Origin: a virus
DNA length: 35,594 nt
Virus record (IMG/VR): IMGVR_UViG_3300046747_000057
Location: 1 to 35,594 of that record
Reading direction: 5' to 3' (one strand)
A program made the translations under genes and the position numbers. The notes beneath the pieces are model-generated. The model was not told where the DNA came from and did no database searches. It saw nothing but the letters and a program-made list of their open reading frames with translations. Below are positions 27,111-33,261 of this stretch, piece by piece (position 1 is the stretch's first letter; every line of letters starts with the position of its first letter).

Positions 27111-27458
27111 CTGCGCGCTGGCAAGGGCGGCGATACGGTTAGCCCAATCCTCGACAACTAGTTTCCCGATCCAATCCTGATCGGTACACCGAAATCGCAT
27201 GTCGGTTTCCAACTCCGCCAGCGCAGCACCTTGCTCGGCGTTTTTGTCGATCAGTTTTTCTACTGCCTTAGTCGCAGTCTTGATAGCTGCCTCTTGCTCG
27301 GCGACGGTTGCGCGGAGGGTGTCCAGTTCGGCGAGCATTATTTCGCCGCCACGAAGAACCTGTATCAGACGTTCCTCTATGGGAGTCAACCGCTCGACTT
27401 CCGCGAGAAGGGTTCCACGTTCGCGCAATAGGTCAGCGCACTGTTGGCAGTAGCTCAT
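27060..27458 (-). CDS. hypothetical coiled-coil protein
   Basis: A 132-aa protein: an N-terminal CQQC pair, then long helices (LLAEVERLTPIEERLIQVL; TVAEQEAAIKTATKAVEKLID), ending in a less ordered tail. Its 3' end overlaps the plus-strand fibre gene by 51 bases. It is the last gene of the minus-strand early operon. A 14-codon frame (27499-27455) links it to the gene upstream by ATGA. Function unknown. Confidence 0.65.
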   Translation of the reverse strand: MSYCQQCADLLRERGTLLAEVERLTPIEERLIQVLRGGEIMLAELDTLRATVAEQEAAIKTATKAVEKLIDKNAEQGAALAELETDMRFRCTDQDWIGKLVVEDWANRIAALASAQSVGDGPQVAAGQTGKI

Positions 27459-27499
27459 GGCACCGCCTCGCGGCTTGGAACAGGGGTTGTGTCAGTCAT
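27455..27499 (-). CDS. possible 14-aa linker peptide
   Basis: MTDTTPVPSREAVP, ending in ATGA overlap with the next gene. It fills the gap between two operon genes but has no ribosome binding site. It may only serve ribosome transfer, or be chance. Confidence 0.2.
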   Translation of the reverse strand: MTDTTPVPSREAVP

Positions 27500-27503
27500 G
27501 GGG

Positions 27504-27869
27504 TTATTCATCGTAGTGGGCCATTGCGCGGTCATTTGCAGATGATGGCTCCGGTGCGGCGTCGATCATCGCATCGAACTTGTCAGGACGAACTGGCACG
27601 ATGGAATCGGCATCAAGTCGCAGGCGCATTTTTCTCGCCTTCCGATACCTTGCTGCGTCACGCTGCCATCCATCCTTCGGACTGGCATCCTGCGCACTGA
27701 GTTCGGCGGCGCGGATAGAGGCGATTACTTTGTCTGCTCTGGCAGCCGACTCAAGCGATCCGTACTGGTCCAGTTCCCTAGCGCACTTTATGAGTTCCTT
27801 AATCGCCGTTTGCAACAGCGCCTCGGTCTCAGACACTTCGGCTTTTCGCGCTTCTCCCATCTTGTTCAT
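27504..27869 (-). CDS. conserved small phage protein (RYRKARK type)
   Basis: A 121-aa helical protein. I choose ATG 27869 because GGAG lies eight bases before it. The C-terminal half has WQRDAARYRKARKM and DKFDAMIDAAPE, a pattern seen in many phage early proteins of unknown function. Codons 4 to 16 coincide with one copy of the dispersed AGCGCGAA repeat (read as GEARKAEVSETEA). Confidence 0.7.
   Translation of the reverse strand: MNKMGEARKAEVSETEALLQTAIKELIKCARELDQYGSLESAARADKVIASIRAAELSAQDASPKDGWQRDAARYRKARKMRLRLDADSIVPVRPDKFDAMIDAAPEPSSANDRAMAHYDE
27820..27857 (-). repeat. dispersed AGCGCGAA...CCGAGG repeat, copy B
   Basis: Minus strand GAAGCGCGAAAAGCCGAA ... GAGACCGAGGC, at the 5' end of the gene starting at 27869. 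Confidence 0.55.
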
Positions 27870-27952
27870 ATCGTCCACTCCAGTATCAGTAGAAGCAAAG
27901 GTACAGACCAGGACAGCAGGAGTAAGATCAGGTTACGTTGAATGGTAGTCAT
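27866..27952 (-). CDS. tiny one-pass membrane protein (28 aa)
   Basis: MTTIQRNLILLLLSWSVPLL and so on: almost wholly hydrophobic after a short polar start, a single membrane helix. It starts inside the previous gene and ends by ATGA with the next, exactly filling a gap of 63 bases, which supports a real gene. Role unknown; tiny membrane proteins of phages often alter host membrane functions. Confidence 0.55.
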   Translation of the reverse strand: MTTIQRNLILLLLSWSVPLLLLILEWTI

Positions 27953-28187
27953 AGATAGCCACAAATCGTTCAACAGGCATGCGCTCATCCTTGAAGATGT
28001 AATCGCCAATCTTGTAGCGAACCCAGCCTTCCTTCACGTCGAGAATCTTCACGGGTGGATATTTGTTGCCGCCCCACGGGTCCGTTTTGTCAACGTGCAA
28101 AATCCATTTCTCTCCGGCGACAGGTTCGATGCTGGTCTTCACGGGGGTTTTCCAGCAGGACAGCAGGAGGATGGCTAGGCGGCGCAT
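27933..28187 (-). CDS. small protein with lipoprotein-like N-terminus
   Basis: An 84-aa protein from ATG 28187 (MRRLAILLLSCWK). LLSC could be a lipobox, but with this start the signal is very short. A GTG at 28220 would give a normal length signal ending at the same Cys, though it lies inside the gene upstream. The rest (DPWGGNKYPPVKILDVKEGWVRY) is a small beta domain common in phage early genes. Which start is used is unsettled. Confidence 0.6.
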   Translation of the reverse strand: MRRLAILLLSCWKTPVKTSIEPVAGEKWILHVDKTDPWGGNKYPPVKILDVKEGWVRYKIGDYIFKDERMPVERFVAIYDYHST

Positions 28188-28189
28188 GG

Positions 28190-28450
28190 CTAAAATGGGG
28201 GTAAATCCGAGTCTTCCCACACATCGGTAGATGATGCAGGGGCTGGCTTAATTGGTGCAGGCTTCCTTTCTCCCTTCGGCTTGATGGACAGGCTCAGGAA
28301 CTTCCCCTTGCTGCCATCCTTCGTCCACCCGACGATTTCGTAGAGGACGCCACCCACGTTCATGTCGCCCTTGTAGTCGGGACGCTTGGGGTTGTCGCCC
28401 TTGTCATTGCGGAACAGGGTGCCACTGCCTTCACGCTGCTGGAATGCCAT
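28190..28450 (-). CDS. SSB-like protein, partner of the annealing protein
   Basis: An 86-aa protein. The body (GTLFRNDKGDN, PDYKGDMNVGGVLYEIVGW, GKFLSLSIKPK) is a small beta fold, and the end is EDSDLPPF (79-86), much like the acidic DDDIPF tail with which bacterial SSB recruits repair proteins. It directly follows the annealing protein gene (TAATG overlap). Single-strand binding is inferred from the tail and context; the fold is not a classical full-length SSB. Confidence 0.55.
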   Translation of the reverse strand: MAFQQREGSGTLFRNDKGDNPKRPDYKGDMNVGGVLYEIVGWTKDGSKGKFLSLSIKPKGERKPAPIKPAPASSTDVWEDSDLPPF

Positions 28451-29151
28451 TACGCCACCACCTTCTGTGTCTCGATAAGTCTCTTAATAGCCGTCGTCAG
28501 TTTGACGTTGCCGTGCTGCTGCGTCCCCAGCAGGAACCACACCGCTGTCTTGGCCTCATTCTCCAGGTCGCAGTCCTTCCAATGCTTGACCGCTCTCAGT
28601 AAGTCATCTTCCTCGGCGGCTTTCTTGATGTCGTTGGCCCATGCGGTGATTTCCATCTGCATGGCGGGCGGGAAGTCCTGTAGGCTCATGCCGTCTTTGG
28701 GCTTGCCAAGTCCTGCGAGTTGCTTTGGTTCTTCCTTCTCGGCGTGCCCAGACTCCAGCGGCATGCGCGCCCAGAGTTCGTAGGCGAGTCCAAAGGTGAA
28801 GGCTGCGGCTTTGCAGACTCCACGGACGTGCGTATCGGTAATGTCGCGGGCGTCGATCTGGTCCATCGGAATGGCCGCATTCTTCTGGTCCATTACCGCC
28901 TGCGGAACCGGAGGTGTCATGGACCCATCAGCGTGTCGGAACCCAATCAACAGGTAGCCGCCTACGGGCGCCTTGTTGACGATCCCGCCATCAGCCGTAT
29001 GGATCAACTCAGGCATCCAGCCGGGCGCGTGGACGTGCAGCAGGTGCAGCGTGCGTGCCCAGTTGATGTACGATGCTTGGAATGATCCGCCACCGATCTT
29101 CTGAACGAGGTCGTCCGTGGCAATACCTGCGAGGTTGGGGATATCAGCCAT
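28450..29151 (-). CDS. single-strand annealing protein, DUF1071/Sak3-like
   Basis: A 233-aa protein resembling DUF1071 (Sak3-type) annealing proteins: an ASYINWARTL start (26-35), GGYLLIGFRH, the VMDQKNAAIPMDQIDARDITDTHVRG stretch in pieces (87-111) and KAAAFTFGLAYELWARM (114-130). These proteins coat single strands and promote annealing for phage recombination. It pairs with the SSB-like gene downstream. No exonuclease gene was recognised nearby. Confidence 0.7.
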   Translation of the reverse strand: MADIPNLAGIATDDLVQKIGGGSFQASYINWARTLHLLHVHAPGWMPELIHTADGGIVNKAPVGGYLLIGFRHADGSMTPPVPQAVMDQKNAAIPMDQIDARDITDTHVRGVCKAAAFTFGLAYELWARMPLESGHAEKEEPKQLAGLGKPKDGMSLQDFPPAMQMEITAWANDIKKAAEEDDLLRAVKHWKDCDLENEAKTAVWFLLGTQQHGNVKLTTAIKRLIETQKVVA

Positions 29152-29350
29152 TGTTGAGCCTCTTGTCGATTTCTTCGGAAGTCATCGCCGGGATGTCGAA
29201 CAGGTGTTCTTCCTTCATCCGGTCCCGCGCCATGTCGATGTGGTAGGCCGCCTGATCGCGCATGGCCTCCAGAACCTGTTCGTCAGTCGGCTCAACGCCT
29301 TCGGGCAGGAAGAATGCCAGCCGTTCCATTGTCTCAACGTATCCGCGCAT
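29144..29350 (-). CDS. hypothetical acidic protein
   Basis: A 68-aa protein. I choose ATG 29350 because GGAG is seven bases upstream; ATG 29356 is only one or two bases from it. Helical and acidic (PEGVEPTDEQVLEAMRDQA). It overlaps the annealing protein gene by eight bases, so the two are likely co-translated. Unknown function. Confidence 0.65.
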   Translation of the reverse strand: MRGYVETMERLAFFLPEGVEPTDEQVLEAMRDQAAYHIDMARDRMKEEHLFDIPAMTSEEIDKRLNNG

Positions 29351-29375
29351 TTTCATTCTCCATAGTCAAAGGTGA

Positions 29376-29444
29376 AGTCTGTCGCCACGCAGAGGGCACC
29401 ACATCGTTAATCCCCTCCGGTCGCAAATTACGCGACGACAGACT
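29376..29444 (-). other. long-arm inverted repeat in intercistronic gap
   Basis: AGTCTGTCG (29376-29384) pairs with CGACAGACT (29436-29444), and a GTCGC/GCGAC hairpin (29420-29436) lies inside. On the minus strand the gap also holds GGAGGGG followed seven bases later by ATG and a 12-codon frame (MWCPLRGDRLHL). It could be an RNA processing or leader-peptide element. Confidence 0.4.
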
Positions 29445-29453
29445 CCATTGTGG

Positions 29454-29744
29454 TTATCTCCGGTAGCGAGATTCTTTATATTGATGATCGGCCATCTCGG
29501 CCCTCGCGTAGCTTTCGTAGGTTTCAGGCTTCAGCGGCATCTGCATGAGAGCAGCATAAGCGGCAGCGAGGATTTCATTGAACTGTTCGTTGTCGTCTGT
29601 ATCGCCTTTAGTGGGTTGCACGGTTACTCCAATGTCGGCGTTCTCTGCAATTCGTTTCTGCAACAATTCGTAAGCACTGTCATTGCCAAAGATTGCTGCG
29701 AGGCCAAGGTTCTGCCGCAAACTGTCTTCTTTCGGGCTAATCAT
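29454..29744 (-). CDS. hypothetical protein
   Basis: A 96-aa acidic, helical protein (LAAIFGNDSAYELLQKRIAE; FNEILAAAYAALMQMP). Start overlaps the stop of the gene upstream by ATGA. No family recognised. Confidence 0.65.
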   Translation of the reverse strand: MISPKEDSLRQNLGLAAIFGNDSAYELLQKRIAENADIGVTVQPTKGDTDDNEQFNEILAAAYAALMQMPLKPETYESYARAEMADHQYKESRYRR

Positions 29745-29965
29745 GGCTGCACCTTCTGGGTTATGGGAGTCACATTCGACTTACGACGATTGATTCGCTT
29801 CCGATACGCAGGACACGAATAACCATCCGTACTGAACGTAGGCTTTAGCTTCACCAGCCAGCCGGACAGGCTGACGGGGAGGGGTGCCTTACATTGCCCG
29901 TAGTCGTTCGTGATGTTGGGGCGCCAGTGCCTACAGGCGAGGCAGGATTGGTCTTTGAGTTTCAT
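29741..29965 (-). CDS. small four-cysteine protein, probable zinc binding
   Basis: A 74-aa protein from ATG 29965 (AAGGA upstream). CLACRHW, then GQCKAP and YSCPAY: a CxxC...C...C set fitting one zinc site, with a basic C-terminus (KRINRRKSN). This type is common in phage early regions. Nucleic acid binding is plausible but not shown. Confidence 0.65.
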   Translation of the reverse strand: MKLKDQSCLACRHWRPNITNDYGQCKAPLPVSLSGWLVKLKPTFSTDGYSCPAYRKRINRRKSNVTPITQKVQP

Positions 29966-30180
29966 GCTTGCTTGTCCTTTTGCTGGCAGCTTTCCTGCTG
30001 AAGTATCCACGGCTCTGCGGTCATCGTTGCGTGCTGGCCTTGCTGCATTGCGTGTTTCATCAACAGCATTGCGTGTTCAATCGAATGGCAGCACGTCCCC
30101 ATGCCGTTTCCCCACCGGACGACGTACATAGTCGGAGGCCCGCTGCATAGCATGTTCTGATTCATTTCCTGAGCGTTCAT
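29962..30180 (-). CDS. hypothetical Met/His/Gln-rich protein
   Basis: A 72-aa protein joined at both ends by ATGA overlaps. The middle is rich in His and Met (CCHSIEHAMLLMKHAMQQGQH), with several Cys. Metal binding is possible. No family recognised. Confidence 0.6.
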   Translation of the reverse strand: MNAQEMNQNMLCSGPPTMYVVRWGNGMGTCCHSIEHAMLLMKHAMQQGQHATMTAEPWILQQESCQQKDKQA

Positions 30181-30419
30181 GCTTTCCTCTTGAACTTGAG
30201 TACGTTGTCATTCGGAAGTTTAGGAGTAACCTTCGGCTGCACCGTGGCGCGGCTGTCGAACACCTGGGCTATCCGCTGGTTCCTCAACCACTGCTTGGCC
30301 TTATGCTGCCCCAGCCGTATCTCATAGGCTGCGAGGCGGTCGTAGTCCGAAGGTGCATCGCACCCTGACCACTTGCTGGGCGGGAACAGGAAGCGGTTGA
30401 AACGCTGCCAGAGGGTCAT
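30177..30419 (-). CDS. hypothetical basic protein
   Basis: An 80-aa basic protein (FNRFLFPPSKW start; KAKQWLRNQRIAQVF; KFKRKA end). ATGA overlaps on both sides. The basic, aromatic make-up fits a nucleic acid- or membrane-surface-binding peptide. No family recognised. Confidence 0.65.
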   Translation of the reverse strand: MTLWQRFNRFLFPPSKWSGCDAPSDYDRLAAYEIRLGQHKAKQWLRNQRIAQVFDSRATVQPKVTPKLPNDNVLKFKRKA

Positions 30420-30694
30420 TCGTCATTGTCCTTTTCGTCAACGTAGAATGCGATTTGAAATTGGCCGGTTCTTTTACGTCTTACCGTGAAGCCGCCGGTT
30501 GACATGGATGTAATTTGGTTGCCAGCGAGATTGCCGCATAATTCATCAACCGTAGCGCGCAACTCGCTCTTCGTGGGCGGTGATTTGTTGCCACCCCAAG
30601 TCCAGCGCAACGCCCACATGGCCTGTTCAATCCTTGAGTAATCCAAACGGTCTGCGATGCCTTTCAATGCAGCTAAGTCTGATTCCTTGCTCAT
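30416..30694 (-). CDS. hypothetical protein
   Basis: A 92-aa protein from ATG 30694, which overlaps the stop of the tiny membrane protein gene. A longer reading from further upstream would run through that gene and is less likely. Pattern: helix (LAALKGIADRLDY), WTWGGNKSPP loop, helix (ELRATVDELCGNL), then a beta hairpin (GGFTVRRKRTGQFQIAFYV). No family recognised. Confidence 0.65.
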   Translation of the reverse strand: MSKESDLAALKGIADRLDYSRIEQAMWALRWTWGGNKSPPTKSELRATVDELCGNLAGNQITSMSTGGFTVRRKRTGQFQIAFYVDEKDNDE

Positions 30695-30795
30695 GTCCAC
30701 CACCCCACCAGCGCAATCTTGAACACCCAGCCCACGACACACGCCAGCAGCACTCCGGTGATGAACTCCATGGGCGTTTCGCGCTGGTCACTCAT
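30691..30795 (-). CDS. tiny one-pass membrane protein (34 aa)
   Basis: MSDQRETPMEFITGVLLACV then VGWVFKIALVGWWT: a polar start, then one membrane helix. ATGA overlaps on both sides show it belongs to the operon. Its 5' codons carry AGCGCGAA, perhaps a degraded copy of the dispersed repeat. Unknown role. Confidence 0.65.
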   Translation of the reverse strand: MSDQRETPMEFITGVLLACVVGWVFKIALVGWWT

Positions 30796-31013
30796 GGTTT
30801 TTCTCTCCGATAACGCGACTTTGGCTGAACAGAAAGAGGAATCGTTACAACTCGTAAGACTTTCTGCGTAGCAGCCTCAAAGATGGCTTCACAGATTTGA
30901 TCGTTCTCATCCTCGCCGTCGTCACAAAGAATATCCAAAGCCTGAGAAATATTCGGGGCCATCGTCACAGATACCGTGCGCTCTTTGTAGAACCGCAAAT
31001 GCTTGATGTTCAT
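30792..31013 (-). CDS. hypothetical protein
   Basis: A 73-aa protein: beta start (HLRFYKERTVSVTMAP), an acidic helix (ILCDDGEDENDQICEAIFEAA), then a basic end (KSRYRREKP). Coupled by ATGA at both sides. No family recognised. Confidence 0.65.
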   Translation of the reverse strand: MNIKHLRFYKERTVSVTMAPNISQALDILCDDGEDENDQICEAIFEAATQKVLRVVTIPLSVQPKSRYRREKP

Positions 31014-31219
31014 GTCCGCACCTTCGCCAGTTCTTGAGCTTTCCGCGTCCCGGTCGCTACGCTGTAAGCGATACTCCTAGCCCGCTTCCACCATTCATCC
31101 AGCCCTGCATTCTCCGCTTCCGCCTGATGTTCCGGCGACAGTTTCAGCGCACGGCATCTCACGGCTACCTGTGCTCTGATGACGGCAGCAGGGGTGTTCT
31201 CGGGGGAGTCCATGTTCAT
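31010..31219 (-). CDS. hypothetical protein
   Basis: A 69-aa helical protein. Start set at ATG 31219, which overlaps the previous stop (TGATG); the next in-frame ATG is six bases further. Sequence such as VAVRCRALKLSPEHQAEAE and DEWWKRARSIAYSV suggests two or three helices. No family recognised. Confidence 0.6.
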   Translation of the reverse strand: MNMDSPENTPAAVIRAQVAVRCRALKLSPEHQAEAENAGLDEWWKRARSIAYSVATGTRKAQELAKVRT

Positions 31220-31590
31220 CAGAGCCACCCGTTTGCGAAGCCTGTTGAACGCCAAACTTGGATGACTTCCGCGTGGGAGTGGGAATCGTTGAACTTGATT
31301 ACGCCCTTACCTGAGTCCCAAGCTTTGCCGCCCATCGCAACTGAAAGCGCATTCATTTGCTTGATCCAACCGTTGACTGCTCCTTTGCCTTTCGAGGCAA
31401 CATGCAGCGCGCCGAGACTGCACAACTTGGGGCCTGACATGCGGGCGCAATTTGCCCAACGCTTTTCCTCGGCAATCAGCGCCAGCGCCTTGCGAAACAA
31501 CACGCCTTCCGGCGAGTGGTAGCGCGGATCAACACGGCCAATCTCTGCGATGGCGTCTGCGACTTCGGGGGTAACTTCGATATCGAACAT
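31219..31590 (-). CDS. DUF6197-like small protein
   Basis: A 123-aa protein with GAGGAA before its ATG. KLCSLGALHVASKG (55-68) and VIKFNDSHSHAEVIQVW (97-113) recall DUF6197 proteins, in which a C-x-x-GAL helix is followed by a FND-x-x-x-x-AEV motif. Function of that family is unknown. A copy of the dispersed repeat lies directly before the start codon. Confidence 0.55.
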   Translation of the reverse strand: MFDIEVTPEVADAIAEIGRVDPRYHSPEGVLFRKALALIAEEKRWANCARMSGPKLCSLGALHVASKGKGAVNGWIKQMNALSVAMGGKAWDSGKGVIKFNDSHSHAEVIQVWRSTGFANGWL

Positions 31591-31595
31591 GATGG

Positions 31596-31635
31596 TTCCT
31601 CGGTTTCAATGTTGAGAGATGTTCGCGCTTCTACC
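31596..31635 (-). repeat. dispersed AGCGCGAA...CCGAGG repeat, copy C
   Basis: Minus strand GAAGCGCGAACATCTCTCAA ... GAAACCGAGGAA. It fills the gap between two genes and supplies the ribosome binding site (GAGGAA) of the gene starting at 31590. Confidence 0.6.
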
Positions 31636-31815
31636 CTAAGCCCGCACCACGATGCAGAGGGTGATGGCTGCAACCAGTGCCAGCCAGTAGTACCAGCGGA
31701 CCTCACCGACCCATTCCCACGTAAAAGGCGAGTCTTCGCGCTGTTCTCTCCGGTACTGCCTGCGCAAATCCTTTCTGCTCATGGGGTCCATCACAAGAAT
31801 CTCCGGTTCGTTCAC
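31636..31815 (-). CDS. 59-aa protein with C-terminal membrane helix, GTG start
   Basis: Starts with GTG overlapping the previous stop (GTGA). The N-terminal 38 residues are highly charged (SRKDLRRQYRREQRED), followed by WEWVGEVRWYYWLALVAAI and further hydrophobic residues, one membrane helix with its tail outside. The frame fills an otherwise empty 220-base gap, which supports it. Unknown role. Confidence 0.6.
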   Translation of the reverse strand: MNEPEILVMDPMSRKDLRRQYRREQREDSPFTWEWVGEVRWYYWLALVAAITLCIVVRA

Positions 31816-31994
31816 AGCAGTTGCTCCTTGATGCGCTTGAGGTGAAGACGTGCGTCGGCCAGGGAGTTCTCCAACCGCTCACGCTTCGCTATGGTGTCTG
31901 GGTTCCTGCTGCCCTTGGAGGCAATGCACAGGGTTGTGTAAAGGTCGATGGCTTGCTGCATGGCAGCTGCCTCAGCTCTCAGGGTGTCAATCAC
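31812..31994 (-). CDS. small coiled-coil protein
   Basis: A 60-aa helical protein (MIDTLRAEAAAMQQAIDLY; ERLENSLADARLHLKRIKEQ). It overlaps the genes on both sides. No family recognised. Confidence 0.6.
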   Translation of the reverse strand: MIDTLRAEAAAMQQAIDLYTTLCIASKGSRNPDTIAKRERLENSLADARLHLKRIKEQLL

Positions 31995-32166
31995 GGGACT
32001 TCTCCTTGGCTATCTGAAGCGCACGCTCGGCAATCTGCTCCTGCGTTATTACTTCGTCCCCACCATCACTCTCGGCAATCAGTTCCAGCATGGCAGCGTT
32101 CCAATAGCGGTCCAGCGCTGCGCTGATCGCGTCATCGTCTTTGAAGGGTTCGTAGAGGATGTTCAT
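31987..32166 (-). CDS. small acidic protein
   Basis: A 59-aa acidic helical protein from ATG 32166, which overlaps the previous stop by ATGA; upstream in-frame codons would run through the first gene of the operon. ISAALDRYWNAAMLELIAES is the main helix. No family recognised. Confidence 0.6.
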   Translation of the reverse strand: MNILYEPFKDDDAISAALDRYWNAAMLELIAESDGGDEVITQEQIAERALQIAKEKSRD

Positions 32167-32414
32167 GGCAGTTCCACTCCGGCGGCTTCCAAGGCAGCGC
32201 GAGCTTCGTCGGCCAGTTCTGGCAAGAGGTCGCCGTAGCGCAGGCAGCGAGTCAGCGCGTTCACCAGCGCATTCTCCTGTTCCTCGTAACCGGTGATGAT
32301 CTCGTGCTGAGAGGCGCACAGGGACTTGTAGGTGTCGCGCTCAGTCTTGATGCGGCGTGCGGCGTCTTCGAAGGTTTCGTCGTCGAGCAAACCAAATTCT
32401 ACTTGCAGGCTCAT
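32163..32414 (-). CDS. first gene of the minus-strand early operon, hypothetical
   Basis: An 83-aa acidic, helical protein (FEDAARRIKTERDTYKSLC; LLPELADEARAALEAAG). It has GGAG six bases before ATG and a CTAACTAAC element directly before that. Its leader runs about 170 bases from the divergent operator. No family recognised. Confidence 0.65.
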   Translation of the reverse strand: MSLQVEFGLLDDETFEDAARRIKTERDTYKSLCASQHEIITGYEEQENALVNALTRCLRYGDLLPELADEARAALEAAGVELP

Positions 32415-32604
32415 GGTGTACTCCGTTAGTTAGAGGGGCGGTGGCCGGGACGGTCCCCCCGGCTTCCTTTCTGTTCGTCAATGCAAGTCGTTCGTGCAAA
32501 GAACCTGCATGCTGACTTTTAGGGGCCTGTTTGCACCAGACTGCGTGTCTCCGATTTTCCACGCCTCACCGCCTTGATGCAGACGGTATCGTATCAACAC
32601 GAGC
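32415..32604 (-). other. leader of the minus-strand operon
   Basis: No gene seen. Contains the CTAACTAAC element, a GCCGGG/CCCGGC hairpin (32444-32463) and two GTTCGT...GCAA repeats (about 32475-32498) of unknown meaning. Confidence 0.4.
32425..32433 (-). promoter_or_regulatory. CTAACTAAC-type leader element, copy 4
   Basis: Minus strand CTAACTAAC followed directly by GGAG and the start codon at 32414. It lies 31 kb from the other three copies. Confidence 0.5.
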
Positions 32605-32611
32605 TTGTCAA
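32583..32611 (-). promoter_or_regulatory. candidate early promoter, minus strand
   Basis: TTGACA (32611-32606), 17 bases, TACCGT (32588-32583). The -35 is perfect but the -10 is poor, so it may need activation or use another -10. Confidence 0.35.
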
Positions 32612-32625
32612 CAACTATTTGACAA
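32605..32625. promoter_or_regulatory. operator palindrome TTGTCAA-N7-TTGACAA
   Basis: Two perfect seven-base arms around CAACTAT. Each arm contains TTGACA reading outward, so one bound dimer would cover both divergent -35 boxes. The Cro/YdaS-like protein encoded 29 bases downstream is the natural candidate ligand (inference). Confidence 0.65.
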
Positions 32626-32647
32626 CGCCCCGTAGATATGCGTTAAT
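32619..32647 (+). promoter_or_regulatory. promoter of the Cro-like gene, possibly leaderless transcript
   Basis: TTGACA (32619-32624), 17 bases, GTTAAT (32642-32647). Only six bases separate the -10 from ATG 32654, so transcription would start at or next to the start codon. No ribosome binding site is present. Confidence 0.55.
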
Positions 32648-32653
32648 CGCTCC

Positions 32654-32851
32654 ATGGACACACTCAGCAAGGTACTACGCAAGGCGAACCATACTCAGGC
32701 CAGCCTGTCTCGGGAATTAGGATTCACGTCCCAGCGGGTAAACAACTGGTTCAAGCGTGGCCGCATCCCGCCCGAATGGGCGCCCAGAGTCGCCAAGATT
32801 CTCGGCACCACCCCTCAAATCCTAGCGCCGGAGTTCCCGTGGCCAAAGTAA
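32654..32851 (+). CDS. Cro/YdaS-like helix-turn-helix regulator
   Basis: A 65-aa protein. Residues 13-40 form a helix-turn-helix (HTQASLSRELGFTSQRVNNW), followed by KRGRIPPEWAPRVAKILG, the pattern of Cro and YdaS-type phage regulators. It sits right beside the divergent operator and heads the plus-strand early operon, as cro does in lambdoid phages. The transcript may be leaderless. No CI-type repressor is found on the other side, where a lambdoid phage would have it. Confidence 0.75.
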   Translation: MDTLSKVLRKANHTQASLSRELGFTSQRVNNWFKRGRIPPEWAPRVAKILGTTPQILAPEFPWPK

Positions 32852-33261
32852 AACCATTCCACCATTTGGATAAGAACGGTGACGTGATCTGCATGTGTTG
32901 TGGGGAGAGTTTCCGCATGAATTACGCAGCGAAGCGTTGCCGCCCTTGCGCCGATCTTTGGGAGGCGCTGAAGCTCAAGACGCACAACATCATGTACTGG
33001 GCGAAGCGCCTAGGTCGCCTGCCGCGCATCGACAAGGAAACGAAGTGCGTGGACTGTGGGAAACCGGCCTACGGCTATGACCACAGAGACTACTTCAAGC
33101 CCCTGGATGTCGTTCCTGTTTGCCGCCCTTGCAACTTTGCGCGAGGCGCAGCAACAGGTCATACGGCGGAAGAGATTCAAGCATACCTCGCCAAACCGCC
33201 TGACCGGCGTCGCTATTCTGAGCGTAACAAATTACTAACCTACATGGAGGCCAAGGCATGA
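32839..33261 (+). CDS. zinc-binding HNH-like small protein
   Basis: A 140-aa protein from GTG 32839 (GGAG upstream, overlapping the regulator gene by 13 bases). Cysteine pairs: CMCC (18-21), CRPC (34-37), CVDC (70-73) and CRPC (95-98), with DHRDY (81-85) and PLDVVPVCRPCN between. The CVDCG...DHRDY...CRxCN order recalls HNH/zinc-ribbon proteins common in phages. Some may be inactive nucleases used as regulators. Activity unproven. Confidence 0.65.
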   Translation: MAKVKPFHHLDKNGDVICMCCGESFRMNYAAKRCRPCADLWEALKLKTHNIMYWAKRLGRLPRIDKETKCVDCGKPAYGYDHRDYFKPLDVVPVCRPCNFARGAATGHTAEEIQAYLAKPPDRRRYSERNKLLTYMEAKA

